From positions 1 to 35,120 of the forward strand of contig CALGJF010000024.1 in NCBI GenBank assembly GCA_937914945.1: a stretch of DNA of 35,120 nucleotides, in the 5' to 3' direction. The first letter of the stretch is position 1; every line of letters begins with the position of its first letter. Under the pieces are notes generated by a model, which saw only the letters and a list, made by a program, of their open reading frames with translations, did no database searches and was not told the DNA's origin. The position numbers were made by a program, and so were the translations under genes. The stretch is from an uncultured Bacteroidales bacterium (lineage in GTDB: Bacteria > Bacteroidota > Bacteroidia > Bacteroidales > Bacteroidaceae). This document shows, piece by piece, positions 1 through 6,536 of the stretch.

Positions 1-1878
1 CATGTGGAGCTTGGCTTGTGGGCCGATGCCATGATAGTGGCTCCTGCCACAGCTGCCACAATCGGTAAAATGGCAAACGGTATTGCCGATAATCTGCTTG
101 TTACCACATATCTCTCAATGAAGGCTCCGGTATTCATTGCGCCAGCTATGGACCTGGATATGTTTGCCCACCCATCGACACAGAGCAATTTGCAGGTGTT
201 GCGTGGCTACGGCAACTATGTAATAGAGCCAGCTGCAGGCGAGCTTGCAAGCCACCTGTGTGGCAAGGGCCGCATGGAGGAGCCCGAGAATATTGTTCAA
301 GTATTGCACGATTTTTTTTTAGCCGGTAACTCGCTCGCCGGTAAGCGTATATTAATAACTGCAGGCCCCACATATGAGAAGATAGATCCGGTGCGTTTCA
401 TTGGCAACTACTCTTCGGGCAAGATGGGATTTGCCCTTGCAGGCGAGTGTGCCCGTCGCGGTGCCGATGTTACTCTTGTTGCAGGCCCTGTATCATTGGA
501 CACCCCCCACTCTGATATCAAGCGTATAGATGTAGAGTCGGCCGAGGAGATGTATAAGGCCTCTGTCGATGCTTTTCCCTCGTGCGATGCCGCAATACTC
601 TGCGCCGCTGTTGCCGATTATCGCCCTGCAACCTGTGCCGAAAAGAAGATTAAACGTACAGGCGAGGGTATGACCATAGAATTGGAGGCCAACAAGGATA
701 TTGCTGCTGCACTTGGTAAGGAGAAAAGAGAGGGGCAACACCTGGTGGGTTTTGCCTTGGAGACCAACGATGGCGAGTTGAATGCTCGCGAGAAACTTGC
801 AAAGAAAAATCTCGATTTCATAGTCCTTAACTCGCTTGCCGACGAGGGTGCGGGTTTTGCCCACGACACCAACAAGGTATCCATCATAAGCCAAGAGGGT
901 GTAACCGAATATCCGTTGAAGAGCAAGCTTGAGGTTGCCCGCGATATTATATCGCACCTGTCGCGTCTGTTGTTGCTTGCCGTAATGCTGTTGTTGCCTT
1001 CATCGCTCATGGCAATGGGCGAAGAGCTCAACGCGCAGGTTACTCTTAATCGCAATAAGGTTCAGAGTGCCGATTCAGAGGTCTTTGAGCAATTGAAGGA
1101 TGGAATAACGCAGTTCCTGAACGAACGTAAGTGGACTGCCAACACCTACGAAGAGGGGGAGCGTATAAATTGCACATTCAATTTTGTTGTAGAGAATTAC
1201 TCCCCCGATGGCTCTTTCACCTGTTCATTAATGGTGCAGGCTGTCCGCCCGGTATATGGTTCCACCTACAATACCACCACGTTCAAATACGAGGATAAGG
1301 CCATTACGTTCTCATATCAGCCATACGACCGCTTGGATTTCAACGAAGATAATCTGGATAACAACCTCACTGCGGTACTTGCGTTCTATGCCTATATGAT
1401 AATAGGCTTCGACATGGATTCAATGGGTGATTTGGGCGGCAGTGAATGGCTCAACAAAGCATTGAATATAGCCAACAATGCACAGACGTTGGGCGATGCA
1501 GGTTGGCGTGCAGCAAGCAGCGAGAACAATCGGTATGCCATCATTAACGATTATATGAATGGTGCTTTGGAGCCTGTCCGCAAGTTAATGTATAAATATC
1601 ACCGTTTTGGGCTCGATGTGATGTATAAGAATGTGTCGGGAGGGCGCAAAGCTATATTCGACTCGATGAATATGCTTAAACAGGCATATGATGACCGTTC
1701 GTTGGCATACTTCCCCAAACTATTCTTGGAGTATAAAAACGATGAATTGTTGAATATTTATTCGCAAGGCGCAATAAAAGAGCGCATGGAGGTGCAGAAG
1801 ATTGTTACCACCATAGATGCCTCACTATCCACATCGTGGGAGAAGATTGCGGATAATCACGATGATAATCAGTTGTAG
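1..1878 (+). CDS. coaBC: Phosphopantothenoylcysteine decarboxylase/synthetase (CoaBC), 5'-partial, fused in frame to a DUF4835 protein
   Basis: CoaBC makes 4'-phosphopantetheine for coenzyme A in two steps: CTP-dependent ligation of cysteine to phosphopantothenate, then FMN-dependent decarboxylation. The window opens inside the decarboxylase half, so the true start lies upstream. Seen here are the PAMDLDM segment near residue 50, the substrate-clamp region ending in CGKGRM, then the synthetase half starting at GKRILITAGPTYEKIDPVR, with NYSSGKMG, CAAVADYRP and the KKIKR lysine region. The CoaBC-like sequence ends near residue 320. No stop follows: the frame continues through a hydrophobic stretch (LLLLAVMLLLPSSLMA) into about 290 residues of DUF4835-type protein, which is normally a separate gene. 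recN starts directly after the stop, so the genes are probably cotranscribed. The fusion could be real, or the second part may start internally; sequence alone cannot decide. Confidence 0.88.
   Translation, partial: HVELGLWADAMIVAPATAATIGKMANGIADNLLVTTYLSMKAPVFIAPAMDLDMFAHPSTQSNLQVLRGYGNYVIEPAAGELASHLCGKGRMEEPENIVQVLHDFFLAGNSLAGKRILITAGPTYEKIDPVRFIGNYSSGKMGFALAGECARRGADVTLVAGPVSLDTPHSDIKRIDVESAEEMYKASVDAFPSCDAAILCAAVADYRPATCAEKKIKRTGEGMTIELEANKDIAAALGKEKREGQHLVGFALETNDGELNAREKLAKKNLDFIVLNSLADEGAGFAHDTNKVSIISQEGVTEYPLKSKLEVARDIISHLSRLLLLAVMLLLPSSLMAMGEELNAQVTLNRNKVQSADSEVFEQLKDGITQFLNERKWTANTYEEGERINCTFNFVVENYSPDGSFTCSLMVQAVRPVYGSTYNTTTFKYEDKAITFSYQPYDRLDFNEDNLDNNLTAVLAFYAYMIIGFDMDSMGDLGGSEWLNKALNIANNAQTLGDAGWRAASSENNRYAIINDYMNGALEPVRKLMYKYHRFGLDVMYKNVSGGRKAIFDSMNMLKQAYDDRSLAYFPKLFLEYKNDELLNIYSQGAIKERMEVQKIVTTIDASLSTSWEKIADNHDDNQL
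958..1878 (+). other. DUF4835 part of the fused frame, with possible internal start
   Basis: This is the part of the fused frame that resembles the DUF4835 proteins found between coaBC and recN in Bacteroidales. Their function is unknown to me. It begins with a signal-peptide-like stretch: an arginine, about 15 hydrophobic residues and a small-residue site (SSLMA), then ELNAQVTLN, which suits a mature exported protein. In-frame codons that could start a separate protein are CTG at 958, TTG at 970 or 973, and ATG at 985. ATG 985 would leave no positive n-region. CTG 958 would give the best-shaped signal peptide but is a rare start codon. If no internal start is used, the hydrophobic stretch would anchor the protein with CoaBC in the cytoplasm and DUF4835 in the periplasm. 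Confidence 0.6.
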
Positions 1879-3543
1879 ATGTTAAAATCAATTATAATTA
1901 AGAACTTTGCTCTTGTAGAGAGTGTAGAGGTTGATTTTTCCTCGGGTTTCTCGGTAATCACCGGAGAGACCGGTGCGGGTAAATCTGTCTTTCTTGGAGC
2001 CATAGCAATGATGTTGGGCCAGCGTTCCGATGTCAAGGCTATACGAGAGGGTGCCGACCGTTGCGTGATTGAGGGGCATTTCGATATATCCTCATTCTCG
2101 CTCGATGGTTTCTTTGCCGATAACGACCTCGACTATTGTGCCGAAGATTGTATAATACGTCGCGAGCTATCCTCGTCGGGGCGCAGCCGTGCCTTTATTA
2201 ACGATACACCGGTGTCGGCGGCTTTGCTCAAAGAACTTGGCTCCCGCCTTATAGATATACACTCACAGCATCAGAATCTGCTGCTTGGGAACAGGGATTT
2301 CCAACAGGGGGTACTTGATATATTAGCCGGCGATGGCGAGCTGTTGGCCGATTATCGCCAAAAATATGCGGCCTACTCGGCTGCACAGAAAGAGTTTGCC
2401 GCCCTCAAAGAGTCGCTTGCCGATAGCACGCGCGACGAGGAGTGGTTGCGTTTTCAGGTAGATGAACTTGATGGTGCAGCCCTGCGCGACGGTGAGCAGG
2501 AGGAGCTTGAACAGGAGCAACAGGAGTTGTCGCATGCCGAGGATATCCAGGCTGCGCTATACGGCGCATATAGCTCCATTGATGGTGCCGAGCAGAGTCT
2601 TCTTCGCGCTTTGCGCGATGCGGCGAATACATTGTCGCGCATATCGCCTCATTATGCCGCTGCCGGTGAGCTTAGCGAACGCATGGAGAGTAATTACATA
2701 GAATTAAAGGATTGTTGCGACGATTTGCAACAGCGCCTTTCCCGCGTGCAGTTTGCCCCCGACCGTTTGGAGTTTGTAGATAAACGTCTGGCACTTATAT
2801 ACGACCTGCAAAAGAAACATCGTGCAGAATCCTTAAAGGAGCTGTTGGAGATTGGCAGGAGCTATCGCGAACGCCTTGATAAGATAGATAACAGCGATTG
2901 GGAGCTGACGCAGGCCGAAAAGCGTTGCGTTGCACTACGCAAGGAACTTGCCACGGCTGCCATGGCATTGAGCAAGGCGCGTCATGGTGCTGCCGATGCG
3001 TTGAAAAGCAGTATAACCGATATTCTTGTGAATCTTGGTATGCCCATGATACGTTTCGAGGTGAAGATAGAGGCTGCCACCGACTTTGCACCAAATGGTG
3101 CCGATGTGGTTACATTCCTCTTCTCGGCAAACAGTATAAGCGCTCCCCAGCCCCTCTCCGACGTTGCTTCGGGTGGTGAAATGGCGCGTGTTATGTTGGC
3201 GTTGAAATCGCTTATAGCCACCAATCTCAATCAGCCTACTCTTATTTTTGATGAGATAGATACGGGTATCTCGGGCGTTCTTGCCGAACGTATGGGCCGT
3301 TTGATGCAACAGATGGGCGGCGCGCAGAGGCAAGTACTCAGCATAACCCACTTGCCGCAGGTGGCTGCGCTTGGTGCATCGCACTATAAGGTATATAAGG
3401 AGGAGACAGAAAAGGGTACCCTCACTAACATTGTTAAACTAAGCAAGGAGGAGCGTGTGCGTGAGATTGCTCAAATGATGAGTGGCGAGATACTCACCGA
3501 TGCTGCTTTGAATAATGCGGCCCTCCTTCTATCACAATCATAA
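1879..3543 (+). CDS. recN: DNA repair protein RecN
   Basis: RecN is an SMC-like ATPase that acts at DNA double-strand breaks and helps recombinational repair. At 554 residues it has the normal family length. The Walker A motif GETGAGKS is at residues 29-36 in the N-terminal half-ATPase. The middle is a long charged coiled-coil (rich in E, Q, L, R from about 150 to 370). The C-terminal half has the ABC signature DVASGGEMARV and Walker B TLIFDEIDTGISG, followed by the switch histidine region SITHLPQVAA. The ATG directly abuts the stop of the upstream gene, and rlmB follows four bases after its stop, so the three are probably one transcript with coupled translation. Confidence 0.97.
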   Translation: MLKSIIIKNFALVESVEVDFSSGFSVITGETGAGKSVFLGAIAMMLGQRSDVKAIREGADRCVIEGHFDISSFSLDGFFADNDLDYCAEDCIIRRELSSSGRSRAFINDTPVSAALLKELGSRLIDIHSQHQNLLLGNRDFQQGVLDILAGDGELLADYRQKYAAYSAAQKEFAALKESLADSTRDEEWLRFQVDELDGAALRDGEQEELEQEQQELSHAEDIQAALYGAYSSIDGAEQSLLRALRDAANTLSRISPHYAAAGELSERMESNYIELKDCCDDLQQRLSRVQFAPDRLEFVDKRLALIYDLQKKHRAESLKELLEIGRSYRERLDKIDNSDWELTQAEKRCVALRKELATAAMALSKARHGAADALKSSITDILVNLGMPMIRFEVKIEAATDFAPNGADVVTFLFSANSISAPQPLSDVASGGEMARVMLALKSLIATNLNQPTLIFDEIDTGISGVLAERMGRLMQQMGGAQRQVLSITHLPQVAALGASHYKVYKEETEKGTLTNIVKLSKEERVREIAQMMSGEILTDAALNNAALLLSQS

Positions 3544-3547
3544 AACT

Positions 3548-4294
3548 ATGGTAAGTACAAACGAGATGATATTCGGCGTGCGCGCCGTGTTGGAGGCTTT
3601 GGAAGCCGGTAAGGAGATTGATAAAATTCTGGTAAAACGCGATATACAGAGCGAGTTGTCGCGCGAGCTCTTCGGTGCGCTTAAAGGGCGCACGATTCCT
3701 GTTGTGCGTGTTCCGGTGGAGAAACTCAACCGCATCACCCGCAAGAATCACCAGGGTGTTATAGCATTTATATCGGCTGTGGAGTATGCCAGCGTGGATA
3801 CTCTTGTGCCCACGCTGTACGAAGAGGGTGATGTACCTTTCCTTGTGCTTCTCGATGGCATTACCGATGTGCGTAATTTCGGTTCTATTGCCCGCACCTG
3901 CGATTGTGCCGGCGTACACTCCATCATCATTCCCTCGCACAACAGTGTTACGGTAAATGCCGATGCCGTAAAGACATCGGCAGGGGCATTGCACACGCTG
4001 CCTGTTTGCCGCGAGAAGAATATTACCGAAACGCTGAAATATTTGAAGGCATCGGGCATACGCATTGTGTGTGCCACCGAAAAGGGTAAAATAAATTACA
4101 CTCAGGCCGATTTTACCGAGCCGGTATGCGTGGTGATGGGTGCCGAGGATACAGGTATTCCGCATGAGCATCTTGCGTTGTGCGACGAGTGGGTTTCCAT
4201 TCCGCAGTTTGGTAATATAGAATCCTTGAATGTGTCGGTGGCAACGGGCGTAATCTTGTACGAGGCTGTGCGTCAAAGACACCCGGTGGAGTAA
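3548..4294 (+). CDS. rlmB: 23S rRNA 2'-O-ribose methyltransferase, RlmB/TrmH family
   Basis: This SPOUT-class enzyme methylates a ribose in RNA with SAM; RlmB acts on G2251 (E. coli numbering) of 23S rRNA. I start it at ATG 3548, four bases after the recN stop, because the protein then opens MVSTNEMIFGVRAVLEAL as the family does; a longer frame from 3515 would overlap recN. The N-terminal L30e-like substrate-binding domain covers about residues 5-80. The SPOUT domain follows, with motif 1 NFGSIART, motif 2 VMGAEDTGI and motif 3 IPQFGNIESLNVSVATG, the knot that binds SAM. The length of 248 residues fits RlmB. A strong hairpin terminator lies just downstream. The exact rRNA site is inferred from the family. 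Confidence 0.9.
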   Translation: MVSTNEMIFGVRAVLEALEAGKEIDKILVKRDIQSELSRELFGALKGRTIPVVRVPVEKLNRITRKNHQGVIAFISAVEYASVDTLVPTLYEEGDVPFLVLLDGITDVRNFGSIARTCDCAGVHSIIIPSHNSVTVNADAVKTSAGALHTLPVCREKNITETLKYLKASGIRIVCATEKGKINYTQADFTEPVCVVMGAEDTGIPHEHLALCDEWVSIPQFGNIESLNVSVATGVILYEAVRQRHPVE

Positions 4295-4300
4295 GTTGAT

Positions 4301-4336
4301 ATTGATAAAAGCCCGATAAATCGGGCTTTTATCAAT
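4301..4336. terminator. Bidirectional intrinsic terminator between rlmB and tilS
   Basis: A perfect 16-bp stem (left arm ATTGATAAAAGCCCGA) closes a TAAA loop. The A/T-rich lower arms supply U-runs in both directions, so it can end the rlmB transcript (plus) and the tilS transcript (minus). The tilS stop codon (4332-4334) sits inside the right arm. Confidence 0.93.
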
Positions 4337-5642
4337 CGTACCATTCTAATTGTATAACTGTTTTGGTATTATTGTCGGTAGCGCAGTGTGCTGCAAGGCG
4401 CTCTCCCACAATCCACACAATTTTGCCATCGGCATCGGTTACCACAAGTTGCCGTTCCTTTTCTATAATGTTCATTTTTCGGTCGGTCATGTAGTCGCTT
4501 AGCAGTTTGCTGCCCCGCATGCCGAATGGTGTAAAGCGGTCGCCTTGCTGCCATTGGCGCAAAATCAAGGGCTGTTTTACCCTCGTGGCATCTATTGTGG
4601 CATGCTTCTTGTCCTTTTTTATCTTGCCATCGAATGATTGCATGGTGCAGGCGAGTACTCCTTGCTCTGTGGCTGTTTCGCAATCGGGAAGAATCTCCAT
4701 GGGTTGCATGCCCTCTCTGTCGGCTGTTGTGATGATGAGGGTGGAGCGGTCTTTGATTACCTCCCACCTGCCACTGCGAAACGTGCGCCCGCTGTCGCCG
4801 TGTATGGCTTCGGTTATCTCTTTTATCTGTGCGCTGTTGTATGCCAGCGGTTGCAGAATCTCGTACAAAACGGCCTGTGGCGAGGGCTCCTCTTTAAGCC
4901 TGTCTATGTCTATGGTGTTCCCGTTTTTTACTCGTGCAATGCCATCGGCAATTGCCTTGGCATACACCTTCTCGGCCTCGCTCACTCGCTCGGCTGTCTG
5001 TGCGATACTCTCGGCTGCCGATGGGTTTATCTGTTGCATCAATGGGAGTATTTCCAGGCGTATCTTGTTGCGTGTGAAATCTGTTTCGAGGTTGGTGCTG
5101 TCGGTAACATAGCTCTCTCCCCGCCATTGCAGATACTCCAAAATCTCCCCTCTGTTAACACATAAAAGGGGGCGTACAATGTTTTTGTTTCTTGGTTGTA
5201 TGCCGTGCAATCCTTTGATGCCTGTACCGCGCAATAGGTTTAGCAACAGGGTTTCGGCGCTGTCGTCGCGATGATGTGCCACTGCAATAACGTCGGCGCC
5301 AATCTTTGCGCGGTGTTGTTCGAAGGCATTGTAGCGCAGCTCGCGTGCAGCCATCTCTATCGAAATTCCTTTGCTATGGGCGTAGGAAACTGTATCGAAA
5401 TTTATAACGAATAGTGGTACTTGGTACTTCTTGCATAGTGTGCGTACAAAGTCTTCATCGCGGTTGCTCTCCTCCCCCCGTAGATGAAAATTACAGTGTA
5501 TAGCTTCACATCGGTAGCCGAGCTTATGCAATGTAATAAGCAGGGCGACAGAATCGGCACCGCCGCTTAAGGCTATGAGTACCTTTTGACCGCTTGCTAT
5601 CAATCCCTTCTGCTCTATGAATTTTGCTACTTTGTGAATCAT
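4332..5642 (-). CDS. tilS: tRNA(Ile)-lysidine synthase TilS
   Basis: TilS uses ATP to attach lysine to C34 of the AUA-reading tRNA-Ile, which changes both its decoding and its charging; it is essential in most bacteria. I chose ATG 5642 (436 residues, MIHKVAKFIEQKGL) because the P-loop SGGADS then falls at residues 26-31 as in the family; the frame is open further upstream but that extension shows no family similarity. Other visible family features are HCNFHLRGEESNRDEDFV, the HHRDDSAETLLLNLLRGTG motif, and a C-terminal domain with LRQWQQGDRFTPFGMRGSKLLSDY. A TATCTTCG -7-like box lies about 20 nt upstream of this start. The gene is convergent with rlmB, and its stop codon lies inside the shared terminator stem. 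Confidence 0.95.
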   Translation of the reverse strand: MIHKVAKFIEQKGLIASGQKVLIALSGGADSVALLITLHKLGYRCEAIHCNFHLRGEESNRDEDFVRTLCKKYQVPLFVINFDTVSYAHSKGISIEMAARELRYNAFEQHRAKIGADVIAVAHHRDDSAETLLLNLLRGTGIKGLHGIQPRNKNIVRPLLCVNRGEILEYLQWRGESYVTDSTNLETDFTRNKIRLEILPLMQQINPSAAESIAQTAERVSEAEKVYAKAIADGIARVKNGNTIDIDRLKEEPSPQAVLYEILQPLAYNSAQIKEITEAIHGDSGRTFRSGRWEVIKDRSTLIITTADREGMQPMEILPDCETATEQGVLACTMQSFDGKIKKDKKHATIDATRVKQPLILRQWQQGDRFTPFGMRGSKLLSDYMTDRKMNIIEKERQLVVTDADGKIVWIVGERLAAHCATDNNTKTVIQLEWYD

Positions 5643-5661
5643 ATTCTGCTGTTTGCTGTTG

Positions 5662-5669
5662 CGAAGATA
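5662..5669 (-). promoter_or_regulatory. Possible -7 box for tilS
   Basis: The minus strand reads TATCTTCG, one mismatch from the Bacteroidetes -7 consensus TAnnTTTG. It lies about 20 nt before the chosen tilS ATG, which would give a very short leader. I see no clear TTG at -33. Confidence 0.4.
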
Positions 5670-5741
5670 GGGTATAAAGTTGAGATTTTTGGTTTTTATG
5701 CTTAAAAACATCTTCCCAATGGTAAAAAATGCGGTTGATTA

Positions 5742-5773
5742 TTTGCCGATTATGAAAAATAGCATTACCTTTG
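5742..5773 (+). promoter_or_regulatory. Promoter of tRNA-Cys
   Basis: TTTG at 5742-5745 is followed after 20 nt by TACCTTTG at 5766-5773, matching both halves of the Bacteroidetes housekeeping promoter. Transcription would begin near 5780, leaving a short leader before the tRNA. Confidence 0.8.
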
Positions 5774-5807
5774 TGGCTGCAAATGGGGTAATGCCCTGTG
5801 AGCATTT

Positions 5808-5879
5808 GGTACCTTGGATGAGTGGCTTAGTCAGTGGTCTGCAAAACCATGCACGGCGGTTCGAATCCGCCAGGTACCT
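5808..5879 (+). tRNA. tRNA-Cys (anticodon GCA)
   Basis: The 72-nt sequence folds as a cloverleaf. The acceptor arms GGTACCT and AGGTACC pair fully. The anticodon loop CTGCAAA lies on a GTGGT/ACCAT stem with one G-U pair and shows GCA. The T arm is GGCGG TTCGAAT CCGCC. The discriminator base is T, as expected for tRNA-Cys. The 3' CCA is not encoded. It has its own promoter and terminator. Confidence 0.96.
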
Positions 5880-5880
5880 C

Positions 5881-5915
5881 AAAAGCACCGCATATGCGGT
5901 GCTTTTTGTTTTTGA
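5881..5915 (+). terminator. Intrinsic terminator after tRNA-Cys
   Basis: A perfect 26-bp palindrome (half site AAAAGCACCGCAT, 5881-5906) is followed by a T-rich run, TTTGTTTTT. It begins two bases after the tRNA. The next start codon is only about ten bases beyond the T-run. Confidence 0.9.
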
Positions 5916-5925
5916 ATGATTTCTT

Positions 5926-6465
5926 ATGGCAGATAACTATTTGGAAAAGAAAATGGAGCAACACATGGCGCGTGTTGCGGTAAAGGGGGTGTCAAAGAAA
6001 ACCTCGCTCTCTTCGCTGCTTGAGCATTCGGTAGCGCGTGGCGCGTTTGATGGTTACATGGTGCGTGAGGATCAGCTTGTGCGTATTGTGGGTGCTGCTA
6101 TAAGAGTGTATCCCTCTCTGCCTTTCCGCTTTAAGCTTGTTATGGGCGATGAGGCTGCTCGCTTGCGTTCGTGCAACGAAGGTGTGGTAAAGGCCTCCGC
6201 TTATATTGTGGTTGTGCCAAGCGATGATGCCGAGCCCTGTCGTGTTCTTTTGGGCAGGGTGGTGCAGTCTATGCTTTTACAGGCAGCCGAAATGGGGCTC
6301 TGTGGTACTTTTGTGTCTGATGCCATTCTTTCTGCTGTTAATGAAGTGCTTGCGTTGCCGTTGCAGCCTTTGGTGTTGCTTGCTATTGGTCGCTGTGCCG
6401 AGCCTTCTCTTTCGTTCGATGCAATGCCTTGCGATGTGTGTGCCGAGGATTTTATAATGAAATAG
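5926..6465 (+). CDS. Nitroreductase-family-like protein, divergent
   Basis: The 179-residue protein opens NYLEKKMEQHMAR and contains VREDQLVRIV, then a middle segment with AYIVVVPS, and later QSMLLQAAEMGLCGTFV and LPLQPLVLLAIGR. This pattern resembles the small nitroreductase proteins of Bacteroidales that open with NYLEKKME. Those bind FMN and reduce substrates with NAD(P)H. In the family as I remember it, a serine/asparagine-rich FMN-contact segment (similar to SARNQQ) follows the VREDQL helix. Here that place holds RVYPSLPFRFKL, so flavin binding is doubtful. The ATG lies about ten bases after the tRNA-Cys terminator, which leaves no room for a normal promoter. A bidirectional terminator follows. 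Its function is unknown; the family call rests on motif resemblance only. Confidence 0.65.
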   Translation: MADNYLEKKMEQHMARVAVKGVSKKTSLSSLLEHSVARGAFDGYMVREDQLVRIVGAAIRVYPSLPFRFKLVMGDEAARLRSCNEGVVKASAYIVVVPSDDAEPCRVLLGRVVQSMLLQAAEMGLCGTFVSDAILSAVNEVLALPLQPLVLLAIGRCAEPSLSFDAMPCDVCAEDFIMK

Positions 6466-6479
6466 CTCTCTGTATCAAC

Positions 6480-6520
6480 AATAAAAAAATCTCGTTCCGT
6501 GGAACGAGATTTTTTTTATT
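6480..6520. terminator. Bidirectional intrinsic terminator before gyrB 3' end
   Basis: A stem of about 19 bp with GC core TCTCGTTCC/GGAACGAGA and a minimal GT loop is flanked by A-runs on the left and T-runs on the right. One extra T is the only irregularity. It ends the nitroreductase-like gene (plus) and gyrB (minus). Confidence 0.92.
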
Positions 6521-6536
6521 GTATGTATGAATGTTT

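Noticed and set aside
3494..4282. 262-codon open frame on the minus strand opposite rlmB
   Set aside because: It mirrors rlmB codon by codon, has no family-like motifs, and rlmB has all three SPOUT motifs.
5680..5919. 79-codon frame spanning the tRNA-Cys region
   Set aside because: It runs through the promoter, the tRNA and its terminator; these RNA features explain the sequence.
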